Assembly (NCBI GenBank): GCA_934647945.1
Contig: CAKUFK010000003.1
Location: 124,001 to 188,000, forward strand
Length of the DNA: 64,000 nt
Source of the DNA: an uncultured Eubacteriales bacterium
GTDB lineage: Bacteria; Bacillota; Clostridia; Oscillospirales; Acutalibacteraceae
Direction of reading: 5' to 3'
Positions 26,486-34,630 of this stretch are shown one piece after another. Each line of letters begins with the position of its first letter. Within the stretch, counting starts at the first letter, position 1. Both the position numbers and the translations under genes were made by a program. Below the pieces are notes generated by a model. That model saw only the letters and a list, made by a program, of their open reading frames with translations. It made no database searches and was not told where the DNA came from.

Positions 26486-28555
26486 TTGAAACAGTACACC
26501 GCGAAGAACATCCGCAACGTGGCGCTGGCCGGCCATGCCGGCTCCGGCAAAACCTCGCTGGCCGAGGCCGCTTATTACCTGTCGGGTGCCTCCGACCGGC
26601 TGGGCCGGGTGGCGGACGGCAATACCGTGTGCGACTTCGATCCGGAGGAAATCCGGCGGAAGGCCTCGGTTTCCCTGGCGCTCCTGCCGGTGGAATGGAA
26701 GGACACCAAGATGAACCTGCTGGACACCCCCGGACTCTTTGATTTTGCGGGCGGAAAAAGCGAAGGCTTCCGCGCGGCCGGCAGCACCGTTATTGTGGTG
26801 TCCGGCAAAAGCGGTGTGACCGTGGGGGCGGAAAAGGCCTTTGACGCCGCAACCAAAAAAGGCATTGCCAAGCTGTTCTTCGTCAACAAACTGGACAACG
26901 AAAACGCCGATTTTTACAAGGTTTTTGAGGAACTCAAGACCCGGTTCGGACCGATGGTCTGCCCCCTCGTGGTGCCCTATGTGGAGGACCGGCGGGTGCA
27001 GTGCTATGTCAATCTGCTCGAGTATAAGGCCTATGCGTATGAGAACGGCAAGGCGGTGGAACGCCCGCTGCCCGACATGGGGCATCGCCTGGACGGCCTG
27101 CGCACCGCGATCAACGAGGCGGTCGCGGAGACCGATGAAGAGCTGATGGAAAAGTATTTCTCCGGCGAGGACTTCACGCCCGAGGAACGGATCAAGGGCT
27201 TGGCGACCGGCATCCGCCGGGGTGAAATCGCGCCGGTGTTCTGCGGTTCGGCGCAGGAGCTCGAAGGCGTCGACCAATTGCTGAACGGCCTGATCTGGCT
27301 CGCCCCCTGGGCCGAAACCGTGGCGGGGGAGACCGGCACCGATGCGGCAGGCAACCCGGTCGAAATCGAGCCGAACGAGACCGCGCCGGTTTCGGCCGTG
27401 GTCTTCAAGACCGTGGTGGATCCCTTTGTGGGAAAACTCCTGTATTTTAAAGTGGTCAGCGGCAAAGTGCTCCCCGATATGACCCTGCTCAACACCCGTA
27501 CCGGTGCCACCGAGAAGCTCGGCAAGCTCTTCGCCGTCCGGGGCAAGAAGCAGGAGGAGGTCCCCTCGGTCGGGGCCGGGGATATCGGCGCGGTGGCCAA
27601 GCTCAACGCGACCAACACCGGCGATACCCTGTGCGATCCCGCCCATCCGGTCACGCTGCCCGGCGTCTCATTTGAAGAGCCCTGCCTTTCCATGGCTGTC
27701 TTCGCTAAGAAGAAGGGCGACGAGGAAAAGATCAATTTCGGGCTCAACCGCCTGATGGAAGAGGATCCGACCATCACCTACGAGACCAATGCCGAGACAC
27801 GGGAATCCATCCTCTCCGGCCTGGGCGAGCAGCATCTCGATGTGGTCGTATCCAAGCTGAAGAGCAAATTCGGTGTCGAGGTTACGCTGGCCGTGCCTAA
27901 GGTGCCCTATCGTGAAACCATACGGAAAAAGGTCAAGGTGCAGGGCCGGCATAAGAAGCAGTCGGGCGGACACGGCCAGTTCGGTGACGTCTGGGTGGAA
28001 TTCGAGCCCTGTGATAGTGATGACCTGGTGTTTGAAGAGACGGTGTTCGGCGGCTCCGTGCCGCGCAACTACTTCCCGGCAGTGGAAAAGGGACTGCGGG
28101 AAAGTGCCAAAAAGGGGGTGCTCGCCGGATTCCCGATGGTCGGGGTGAAAGCCACCCTCGTCGACGGCTCCTACCATCCGGTCGATTCCTCCGAAATGGC
28201 CTTCAAAACGGCGGCCAACCTGGCGTATAAGGCGGGGATTCCCCAGGCCTCGCCGGTGCTGCTCGAACCGATCGGGATGCTCAGCGTCTACGTTCCGGGG
28301 GACAGCACAGGGGATATCATGGGAGATATCAACAAGCGCCGCGGCCGGGTGCTCGGTATGAACCCGGCCGATGACGGCCTGACTTGCGTCGAGGCGGAGG
28401 TACCTATGGCCGAGATGGGGGACTATTCCACCATGCTCCGCGCGCAGACACAGGGACGCGGCTATTTCCGTTTCCGGTTCGAGCGGTATGAGGAAGCGCC
28501 CATGAATGTGGCGCAGAAGGTTATTGAACAGTATAAGGAAGCGGAAGAGGAGTAA
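26486..28555 (+). CDS. Elongation factor G-like GTPase (EF-G paralogue)
   Basis: 689 residues, full EF-G length. TTG start at 26486 with AAAGGGGAG 9 nt upstream. G1 is GHAGSGKTSL, G3 is LLDTPGLFDF (DxxG) and G4 is FFVNKLDNENADF (NKxD). Domain II and domains III-V follow, including the domain IV start VKVQGRHKKQSGGHGQFGD. The GHAGSGKT P-loop is typical of the second EF-G class found outside the str operon in many Bacillota. It should bind GTP and ribosomes, but whether it drives translocation, recycling or another step is unclear. It sits alone behind its own promoter. Confidence 0.9.
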   Translation: MKQYTAKNIRNVALAGHAGSGKTSLAEAAYYLSGASDRLGRVADGNTVCDFDPEEIRRKASVSLALLPVEWKDTKMNLLDTPGLFDFAGGKSEGFRAAGSTVIVVSGKSGVTVGAEKAFDAATKKGIAKLFFVNKLDNENADFYKVFEELKTRFGPMVCPLVVPYVEDRRVQCYVNLLEYKAYAYENGKAVERPLPDMGHRLDGLRTAINEAVAETDEELMEKYFSGEDFTPEERIKGLATGIRRGEIAPVFCGSAQELEGVDQLLNGLIWLAPWAETVAGETGTDAAGNPVEIEPNETAPVSAVVFKTVVDPFVGKLLYFKVVSGKVLPDMTLLNTRTGATEKLGKLFAVRGKKQEEVPSVGAGDIGAVAKLNATNTGDTLCDPAHPVTLPGVSFEEPCLSMAVFAKKKGDEEKINFGLNRLMEEDPTITYETNAETRESILSGLGEQHLDVVVSKLKSKFGVEVTLAVPKVPYRETIRKKVKVQGRHKKQSGGHGQFGDVWVEFEPCDSDDLVFEETVFGGSVPRNYFPAVEKGLRESAKKGVLAGFPMVGVKATLVDGSYHPVDSSEMAFKTAANLAYKAGIPQASPVLLEPIGMLSVYVPGDSTGDIMGDINKRRGRVLGMNPADDGLTCVEAEVPMAEMGDYSTMLRAQTQGRGYFRFRFERYEEAPMNVAQKVIEQYKEAEEE

Positions 28556-28571
28556 GCGGTTTGTTGGTTAT

Positions 28572-28614
28572 AAGGGGGCGCTGCAGGCTTATCGCTTTGC
28601 AGCCCCCCTTTTTC
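28572..28614 (+). terminator. Intrinsic terminator after the EF-G paralogue
   Basis: AAGGGGGCGCTGCA pairs with TGCAGCCCCCCTT across a 14-nt loop, followed by T5. Confidence 0.82.
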
Positions 28615-28635
28615 ACGCAAATTCATAAATTATAC

Positions 28636-28664
28636 TTGAATTTCCCCCGATTGTAGGGTAGAAT
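28636..28664 (+). promoter_or_regulatory. Promoter of efp
   Basis: TTGAAT (28636-28641), 17-bp spacer, TAGAAT (28659-28664), about 34 bp before the start codon. Confidence 0.75.
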
Positions 28665-28697
28665 AAGGGACAGTTAGGATAATGGAGGAATATTACA

Positions 28698-29255
28698 ATG
28701 GTTTCAGCAGGTGATTTCCGCAACGGCGTGACCTTTGAGATGGACGGCAACGTCTATCAGATCATCGAATTCCAGCATGTCAAGCCGGGCAAGGGCGCCG
28801 CTTTCGTGCGCGCAAAAATTCGCAATGTCATCGCGGGGACGGTGGTGGAGCGCACGTTCAACCCCAATGAGAAATTCCCCACCGCGTTTGTCGAACGCAA
28901 GGATATGGAATACTCCTACTCCGACGGCGATCTGTATTACTTCATGGATCAGGAGACGTATGAGCTTCTCCCCATTGGGCGGGACGTCCTCTCCGACAAC
29001 TTCAAGTTTGTCAAGGAGAACATGCTCTGCAAGGTGGCTTCCTATAAAGGCAAGGTGTTCGGTGTGGAACCCCCGAACTTTGTCGAGCTCCAGGTCACCA
29101 AAACCGACCCTGGTTTCAAGGGCGACACCGCCACCAACGCCACCAAGCCCGCCACCCTCGAGACGGGGGCGGAGGTCCGGGTGCCTCTCTTCATTGATGA
29201 AGGGGAGATGATCCGGGTGGATACCCGCACGGGCGAATATATGGAACGCGCATAA
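28698..29255 (+). CDS. efp: Translation elongation factor P
   Basis: 185 residues, normal length. It starts MVSAGDFRNGVTFEMDG and has the modification-loop motif KPGKGAAFVRAK with the Lys that can be modified in some bacteria. It ends in the EF-P C-terminal signature region around VPLFIDEGEMIRVDTRTGEY. EF-P relieves ribosome stalling at proline runs, which suits the Pro-rich proteins encoded nearby. GGAGGAA precedes the ATG. No EF-P modification gene is seen in the window. Confidence 0.98.
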   Translation: MVSAGDFRNGVTFEMDGNVYQIIEFQHVKPGKGAAFVRAKIRNVIAGTVVERTFNPNEKFPTAFVERKDMEYSYSDGDLYYFMDQETYELLPIGRDVLSDNFKFVKENMLCKVASYKGKVFGVEPPNFVELQVTKTDPGFKGDTATNATKPATLETGAEVRVPLFIDEGEMIRVDTRTGEYMERA

Positions 29256-29362
29256 TCCCCGTTGTTTTAGGCAACCTATCCGGGGTACGGCTGCGGCCGT
29301 TTCCGGATTTCAACCGCCGGCCCGTTCGTTCGGGCCGGATGACATGTAAGGAGGGACAGCAC

Positions 29363-29800
29363 ATGACTGTCACGGAAAAAGTCGCATATCTCAAGGGCCT
29401 GATCGAGGGCTTCGCAATCGATGAAAACTCCAAGGAAGGCAAGCTGCTCAAAGCGGTGATGGATGTCTTGTCGGATCTGGCTGTGAGCGTGGAGGATCTC
29501 GAGGATTACACCGCCGAGCTGACCGAGCAGGTGGATGCCATCGATGAGGATCTCGACACCCTGGAGGACGAGGTCTACGGTGATGAGGACGACGGCTGCG
29601 GCTGTGAGGACTGTGAAGACGAATTCTACGACATCTGCTGCCCCAATTGTGACGAGGAGTTCTGTGTCGACGAGGAAACCCTGTTGGAGGGCGGCATCGA
29701 ATGCCCGAACTGCGGCGAGCATCTCGAATTCGACATCGACTGTGATTGCGAGGACGAGGAATGCGGCTGTGATTGCTGCCACGAAGAAGAGGATAAATAA
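29363..29800 (+). CDS. Acidic zinc-ribbon protein (CD1247 N-terminal domain-like)
   Basis: 145 residues from ATG 29363, 7 nt after AAGGAGG. The N-terminal helical part reads VTEKVAYLKGLIEGFAID, with the pattern of the CD1247-type N-terminal domain of clostridia. The middle and end are very rich in Asp, Glu and Cys. A clear treble-clef/zinc-ribbon pair is CPNCDEEF and CPNCGEHLEF, with extra Cys clusters GCGCEDCEDE and CGCDCCHEEE at both ends. Probably a metal-binding scaffold; function unknown. It follows efp without an obvious terminator; a GC hairpin at 29317-29338 lies just before its ribosome site. Confidence 0.78.
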   Translation: MTVTEKVAYLKGLIEGFAIDENSKEGKLLKAVMDVLSDLAVSVEDLEDYTAELTEQVDAIDEDLDTLEDEVYGDEDDGCGCEDCEDEFYDICCPNCDEEFCVDEETLLEGGIECPNCGEHLEFDIDCDCEDEECGCDCCHEEEDK

Positions 29801-29817
29801 GACTCCGTGAATGAAGG

Positions 29818-29847
29818 GTGCCGGTGCGGTCGTACCGGCACTTTTTT
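29818..29847 (+). terminator. Intrinsic terminator after the acidic zinc-ribbon gene
   Basis: 8-bp stem GTGCCGGT/ACCGGCAC (29818-29825 with 29834-29841) followed by T6. Confidence 0.85.
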
Positions 29848-29864
29848 ATACGGGGAGGATGCGT

Positions 29865-30300
29865 ATGGACAGAGGATCCGCCATTCGTCCAAGGCACTGA
29901 TCATCCGGGATGGGGAAATGCTGGACGATGAGGGGGATGTGTTCTGTATTCTGCCCGGAGGGGACAGGAGCCGGGGGAATGCCTGCCGGACGCCGTCCGG
30001 CGGGAGGTCGCAGGGGAGATCGGACTGGACGTGATCCCAAAGGACCCCGTATTCGTGGTGGAGGGCCTCCGCGGCGAGCCTTTCCACCGGGTGGATCTGG
30101 TCTTTTTGTGCGACTATAACGGCGTCCTGGGGCATGTGGCCCTCTATGGTGCTCGGAATCAAACCGGGTGGGAGTGGCTCGACATCAAAACCCTGCCCCG
30201 CCAGCCGCTTTATCTTCCAAATTGCGCGGGCAAATCCGCAGGCTCTACCGTAATGAGCCTTACACGACGTATTTGGGATGTGAGGAGCCAGGTGATCCGG
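29865..30300 (+). pseudogene. Broken NUDIX hydrolase gene
   Basis: NUDIX-like sequence is spread over more than one frame. A start with GGGGAGG (ATG 29859/29865) is in one frame. RIRHSSKALIIRDGEML and DVFCILPGG are in a second. GQEPGECLPDAVRREVAGEI, matching the NUDIX box GX5EX7REUXEEXGU, is in a third; the shift lies in the G-rich run at about 29957-29964. A few residues between GEML and DDEGD also seem missing. The third frame runs on to a stop at 30399, inside the next gene. Two frame changes point to a decayed gene, though assembly errors could mimic one. Confidence 0.7.
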
Positions 30301-30301
30301 A

Positions 30302-30967
30302 ATGGTGCGAATAGACGAGTATATCAGCCGGGCCGTATGCCTCCTGCGGGATACCTTTGCAGACCGCCTGCTTTATGTCGGCTTGCAGGGGAGCTATAGC
30401 CGGGGGGAAGCGGATGAGAACAGCGACATCGACCTGATGGTGGTGCTCGACGAGCTGACGGCCGGTGATCTGGAGGTGTACCGGGGCCTGCTTGCCCGGC
30501 TGGGGGAGGCAGAAAAATCCTGTGGTTTCCTCTGCGGACGGGGAGAGCTTTTCAACTGGAACACCTGTGAAATCTGCCAGATTCTCCATGAAACGGACGA
30601 CATCCTCGGCCGGCTGGCCGATCTGGTACCGTCTTACACCGAGGAGGATGTCCGTCAGCATGTCAAGCTGAGCGTGGGCAATCTGTACCACGCCCTCTGC
30701 CACCGGGCCGTCCACGCGGCGGATGGATGGGACGCGGACGGGCTGCGGGACGCCTATAAGCCCGTTCTGTATATCCTGCAGAACCGCGTCTACCTCGAAA
30801 CCGGGGTGTATTGGAAAACCAGGAGGGAGTTGCTGGCCCATTTGGACGGCATCGATGCGGAGGTCCTCCAAACGGCAGCCGCATTGAAGGCAGGGGATAC
30901 CATGGACGCCGGGGAGGCGTTCCGCCTGCTCTTCACCTGGTGCCAGACGACCCTGCAAAACACATAG
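30302..30967 (+). CDS. Nucleotidyltransferase-domain protein
   Basis: 221 residues. The nucleotidyltransferase motif GSYSRGEADENSDIDLMVVL (about 31-50) contains the GS-x-RGEA and DxD elements of the Pol-beta/MNT/kanamycin transferase superfamily. A helical C-terminal part follows, with HVKLSVGNLYHALCHRA and TRRELLAHLDG. It could be a MNT-type antitoxin-like AMPylase or an aminoglycoside adenylyltransferase-like enzyme; no HEPN toxin gene is adjacent, so the first is not supported by context. It starts at the end of the broken NUDIX gene. Confidence 0.8.
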   Translation: MVRIDEYISRAVCLLRDTFADRLLYVGLQGSYSRGEADENSDIDLMVVLDELTAGDLEVYRGLLARLGEAEKSCGFLCGRGELFNWNTCEICQILHETDDILGRLADLVPSYTEEDVRQHVKLSVGNLYHALCHRAVHAADGWDADGLRDAYKPVLYILQNRVYLETGVYWKTRRELLAHLDGIDAEVLQTAAALKAGDTMDAGEAFRLLFTWCQTTLQNT

Positions 30968-30984
30968 ATTGTTGGCCGCCCGAT

Positions 30985-31150
30985 CAGTCGGAGGTTCAGG
31001 GGGAATGCCCCCTGACGCTTCTTTTCTCCTATTCCTTTATAACACAACCCGTGGCCTCATATACAAGGCAAAGATACGGGAGAATTTGCCGGTTTTCTCT
31101 TCATAAAAACCGGCGGCAGCCGTATCTCCTTAGTCTTCCCATATTCAGGG
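30985..31150. repeat. Diverged copy of the dispersed intergenic repeat
   Basis: The gap 30968-31330 has no gene. The segment around 30995-31035 has a CAGGGGG/CCCCCTG hairpin followed by CGCTTCTTTTCTCC, like the module at 43775-43810. The segment around 31066-31096 (GGCAAAGATACGGGAG then ATTTGCCGGTTTTCT) matches 44012-44042. A nested stem is visible: AGATACGG/CCGTATCT (31072-31079 with 31120-31127) around GCCGGTTTT/AAAACCGGC. Confidence 0.6.
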
Positions 31151-31208
31151 CTGCGTTCCGGAATTGTTCCCTGGTAGAGTGGGGGGTTCCTATAGGTTTA
31201 AACGCAGC

Positions 31209-31246
31209 AAAAAGCGGCCGGGCCCAATTGGGCCCGGCCGCTTTTT
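31209..31246. terminator. 38-bp perfect palindrome, probable bidirectional terminator downstream of purD
   Basis: A5-GCGGCCGGGCCCAA and its exact complement ending in T5 form a perfect palindrome with no unpaired loop base. On the minus strand it lies about 85 bp after the purD stop and can end the purine operon transcript; on the plus strand it can end the nucleotidyltransferase unit. Confidence 0.85.
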
Positions 31247-31330
31247 GTTTTTTTCCGTCCAGGTACAGGTTTGGCCATCCTACGGACTTCCGGTATGGAA
31301 AACGGGGGGCGTGCCTCCTTTTTTCCTATT

Positions 31331-32605
31331 TCATTCGGTTTTGCCGATGTCTCGGCGGTAGTGGGCTCCCTCAAAGTCGATATGGCCCACCGCTTCATAG
31401 GCCTTTTTCAGCGCTTCGTCCAGCGTCGGGGCCGCCGCCGTGACCCCCAGCACCCGGCCACCGTTCGTGTAAAAACACCCGTTCTCATATTTGGTGCCGG
31501 CATGGTAAACAACGGCGCCGGGTACCTGGCCCTGTTTATCCAGGCCCCGGATAGGAAGTCCCTTTTTGTAGGCGGCGGGGTACCCGCCCGACGCCATCAC
31601 CACGCAGGCGCAGGCATCCTCGCTCCATTCGATGGGCAGCTCAGCCAGCCGTTCCTCCCGCACCGCCTCGAGGATGTCGATCAGATCGGTTTTCAATCGG
31701 GGCAGCACCACCTGTGTCTCGGGATCCCCGAACCGGCAGTTGTATTCGATGACCTTCGGTCCGTCGGGGGTGAGCATCAGGCCGAAATACAGGCAGCCCT
31801 TGAAGGGCCGGCCCTCGGCGTTCATGGCTGCGACAGTGGGCAGGAAGATATGCTCCATGCACCAGGCGGCCTGTTCCTCGGTATAGAAAGGATTGGGGCT
31901 GATGGTCCCCATGCCGCCGGTGTTGGGGCCCATGTCCCCGTCGAAGGCCCGCTTATGGTCCTTGGAGGACACCATCGGCCGCACCGTTTTGCCGTCGGTG
32001 AAGGCCAGCACCGACACCTCGGGACCGGTGAGGAATTCCTCCACCACCACACGGGAACCGGAGGCGCCGAATACCCGGTCCTCCATGATGTCGTGTACCG
32101 CCCGTTTCGCTTCCTCATAATCGGCGCAGAGCAGGACGCCCTTGCCCAGCGCCAGGCCGTCCGCCTTGACCACAGCCGGATACCGGTTCTGCTCGCGGAT
32201 GTACCGCAGGGCCTCGGCCGGATCCTCGAATACCTCATACCGGGCGGTGGGGATGCCGTAGGTTTTCATGAGGTTTTTAGAAAATACCTTGCTGCCTTCC
32301 AGGATCGCGGCATTCGCCCGGGGGCCGAAGGCGGGGATCCCTGCCTCCTCCAAGGCGTCTACCATCCCGGCCACCAGCGGGTCGTCCGGCGCTACCAAGA
32401 CCAGGTCCGCCCCGCATTCCCTAGCCAGGGCTACTACGCCGTCCACATCGGTGGGGGCCACGTCAAAACAGGCCGCGTCACGCGAAATGCCGCCGTTGCC
32501 GGGGGTGCAGAACAAGCGCCCGCAGCGGGGGCTTTCCTTCAGTTTGCGGATGATCGCGTGTTCCCGTCCGCCGCCGCCGACAACCAGAATATCTCGTTTT
32601 TCCAT
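31331..32605 (-). CDS. purD: Phosphoribosylamine-glycine ligase PurD
   Basis: 424 residues, full length. It starts MEKRDILVVGGGGREHAI and has the ATP-grasp features DGLALGKGVLLC, VVEEFLTGPEVSVLAF, NTGGMG and the metal/phosphate loop YNCRFGDPETQ. It joins phosphoribosylamine and glycine to GAR (step 2 of purine synthesis). GTGAGG lies before the ATG. It is the last gene of the minus-strand purine operon, 82 bp after purH. Confidence 0.97.
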   Translation of the reverse strand: MEKRDILVVGGGGREHAIIRKLKESPRCGRLFCTPGNGGISRDAACFDVAPTDVDGVVALARECGADLVLVAPDDPLVAGMVDALEEAGIPAFGPRANAAILEGSKVFSKNLMKTYGIPTARYEVFEDPAEALRYIREQNRYPAVVKADGLALGKGVLLCADYEEAKRAVHDIMEDRVFGASGSRVVVEEFLTGPEVSVLAFTDGKTVRPMVSSKDHKRAFDGDMGPNTGGMGTISPNPFYTEEQAAWCMEHIFLPTVAAMNAEGRPFKGCLYFGLMLTPDGPKVIEYNCRFGDPETQVVLPRLKTDLIDILEAVREERLAELPIEWSEDACACVVMASGGYPAAYKKGLPIRGLDKQGQVPGAVVYHAGTKYENGCFYTNGGRVLGVTAAAPTLDEALKKAYEAVGHIDFEGAHYRRDIGKTE

Positions 32606-32687
32606 TGGCCAAACCTCACTTTATCACGTTTCATATCCACATGGGTGTAAAATGGGGAGGGCAAAAAGCCCCGAATCGTTCGGGAAA

Positions 32688-33863
32688 TCAGTGATGGAAC
32701 AGGCGAAGGCCGGTAAAGGCCATGACCATGCCGTATTTGTCGCAGGTTTCGATCACATTGTCGTCCCGGATGGAGCCGCCCGGCTGGGCGATATACCGTA
32801 CCCCGCTGCGGTGTGCCCGCTCGATGTTGTCTCCAAAGGGGAAGAACGCGTCGGAGCCTAGGGAGACGCCGGTGATGGTGTCGAGATAGGCACGCTTCTC
32901 GTCCCTTGTCAGGGGGTCCGGCCTGACGGTGAAGAATTGTTCCCATATACCCTCGGCCAATACATCCATGCCATCGTCCGAGACGTACACGTCGATGGTG
33001 TTGTCCCGGTCGGGGCGGCGGATATCCGCCCTGAACGGCAGAGCCAGAACCTTCGGATGCTGGCGGAGATGCCAGACGTCCGCCTTGTTCCCAGCCAGGC
33101 GGGTGCAATGGATGCGGCTCTGCTGACCAGCGCCCACCCCGATGGCCTGGCCGTCCTTGGCGTAGCAGACGGAATTCGATTGGGTGTATTTCAGGGTGAT
33201 GAGGGATAAGATCAGGTCCCGCCGGGCGGTCTCCGGCAGCTCCTTGTGACAGGTCACAATGGTTTCCAGCATCCGGCCGTCGATGGCCATTTCGTTGCGG
33301 CCCTGCTCAAAGGTGATGCCGTAGACATCCTTCTGTTCCACCGGAGCAGGCTGGTAGTCCGGATCGATTTTGACGACATTGTAACCGCCCTTGCGCTTGG
33401 TTTTGAGGATTTCCAACGCCTCCGGGGTGTAGCCGGGGGCGATAATGCCGTCCGACACCTCCCGGGCCAGCAGCAGCGCGGTTTCCTTGTCGCAGGGCTC
33501 AGACAGGGCAGCCCAGTCTCCATAGGAGGACATCCGGTCCGCCCCTCTTGCCCGGGCGTAGGCGCAGGCGATAGGGGAGAGCTCCAGATCGTCGACAAAA
33601 CAGGCCCGTTTCAACTCGTCGCCCATGGGCAGGCCCACCGCGGCCCCCGCCGGGCTGACGTGTTTGAAGGACGCGGCGGCGGGCAGGCCGGTCGCCGCCG
33701 CGAGTTCCCGGACCAGTTGCCAGCTGTTGAATGCGTCGAGGAAGTTGATATAGCCCGGCCGGCCGTTCAGAACCTCGATAGGCAAAGCGCCGCCGTCCTT
33801 CATAAAGATCCGGGACGGCTTCTGATTGGGATTGCAGCCGTATTTGAGCAGCAGTTCGTTCAT
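32688..33863 (-). CDS. purH: AICAR formyltransferase, PurH lacking the IMP cyclohydrolase domain
   Basis: 391 residues from ATG 33863 (GGAAAGGA, 8-nt spacing), starting MNELLLKYGCNPNQKPSRI. This is only the AICARFT module: the catalytic Lys-His pair is in SFKHVSPAGAAVG, and LKYTQSNSVCYAKDGQ and DAFFPFGDNIERA are typical. Ordinary bifunctional PurH is about 510 residues with an N-terminal IMP cyclohydrolase domain, which is absent here. The adjacent purO-like gene supplies the cyclohydrolase. Products are FAICAR and tetrahydrofolate. Confidence 0.93.
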   Translation of the reverse strand: MNELLLKYGCNPNQKPSRIFMKDGGALPIEVLNGRPGYINFLDAFNSWQLVRELAAATGLPAAASFKHVSPAGAAVGLPMGDELKRACFVDDLELSPIACAYARARGADRMSSYGDWAALSEPCDKETALLLAREVSDGIIAPGYTPEALEILKTKRKGGYNVVKIDPDYQPAPVEQKDVYGITFEQGRNEMAIDGRMLETIVTCHKELPETARRDLILSLITLKYTQSNSVCYAKDGQAIGVGAGQQSRIHCTRLAGNKADVWHLRQHPKVLALPFRADIRRPDRDNTIDVYVSDDGMDVLAEGIWEQFFTVRPDPLTRDEKRAYLDTITGVSLGSDAFFPFGDNIERAHRSGVRYIAQPGGSIRDDNVIETCDKYGMVMAFTGLRLFHH

Positions 33864-33898
33864 ACACGTCATCCTTTCCGGTGTATCCACAAAGGGCA

Positions 33899-34615
33899 TC
33901 AGCCCTCGTGCTTGTTGACAATACGGGTCTTTGTCCCGCCGGTTTTCAGGTCGATAAACCGGGTGAAAAGGGAGACTCGATTATCCGTATCCAGGCTGTT
34001 CCAAACCGTTTCGGTAAAGGCGTCGATATCCCCCGCGATCTCCACCGGCACAGGCTCCCCTTCAAAAGAGGGCAGCGGGTCGCCGTCCTGCTCGTAGGTA
34101 TGGATGAAATGACCCTGTCCGGCCACCGGTGCATACTCGTAGAAAAAACGCAGGCAGGCGTCCGGATTGCCCCGGTCGCTCTTGAGGATGGATAGCGTAT
34201 ACGAGAAGCCTCCCTGCTCCAGCTCGATTATGCCGGAGATGCGGGGGGTGTAGTTGGGGGCATCCGGCTCGAATTCCCTGGTGCGCAGCGCCTCTTCAAA
34301 GGTGCGGCCTTTTTGCAGGAAATCGGCCACCGTGTCGGTCTGGTCGCCGTTGGTCACGACCGTGACGGTTTTCCCTACCGTACGCACCGGCGCGTAGATG
34401 ATCAGGGACGGGTCCACCAGCCGGCTCTCGTCGTACGCTTTGGTCTTCAGCCCTTCTCCGTCGGCTACGAATATCCGGTTGCGGCTGTTTTCGCTCCGTC
34501 CCATGATGAAATAAGCGATGACGGCCTTTTGCCCGTCCCCGCTCATGCCCAGGATGATGCCCCGGCCCGGATAGCTCGTCCGGCCCAGTTCCCCGGTCAA
34601 TGTCCGATTCTGCAT
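33899..34615 (-). CDS. purO: IMP cyclohydrolase, PurO-like
   Basis: 238 residues from ATG 34615, with AGGAGG about 9 nt upstream. It starts MQNRTLTGELGRTSYPGRGI and continues MGRSENSRNRIF, a pattern of the PurO family (PF07826) best known from archaea. It should close the ring of FAICAR to IMP, replacing the missing domain of the neighbouring PurH. The frame is open far upstream into the repeat element, but that part has no ribosome site or homology and is not coding. It ends 35 bp before purH. Confidence 0.87.
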   Translation of the reverse strand: MQNRTLTGELGRTSYPGRGIILGMSGDGQKAVIAYFIMGRSENSRNRIFVADGEGLKTKAYDESRLVDPSLIIYAPVRTVGKTVTVVTNGDQTDTVADFLQKGRTFEEALRTREFEPDAPNYTPRISGIIELEQGGFSYTLSILKSDRGNPDACLRFFYEYAPVAGQGHFIHTYEQDGDPLPSFEGEPVPVEIAGDIDAFTETVWNSLDTDNRVSLFTRFIDLKTGGTKTRIVNKHEG

Positions 34616-34630
34616 AATGGCATGTCCTCC

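Noticed and set aside
30302..30967. MNT/HEPN toxin-antitoxin pair
   Set aside because: A nucleotidyltransferase domain is present but no HEPN partner is adjacent; the neighbour is a broken NUDIX gene.
31271..32650. 459-codon plus-strand frame opposite purD
   Set aside because: purD is unambiguous on the minus strand; the plus-strand product has no family pattern and starts in a terminator region.
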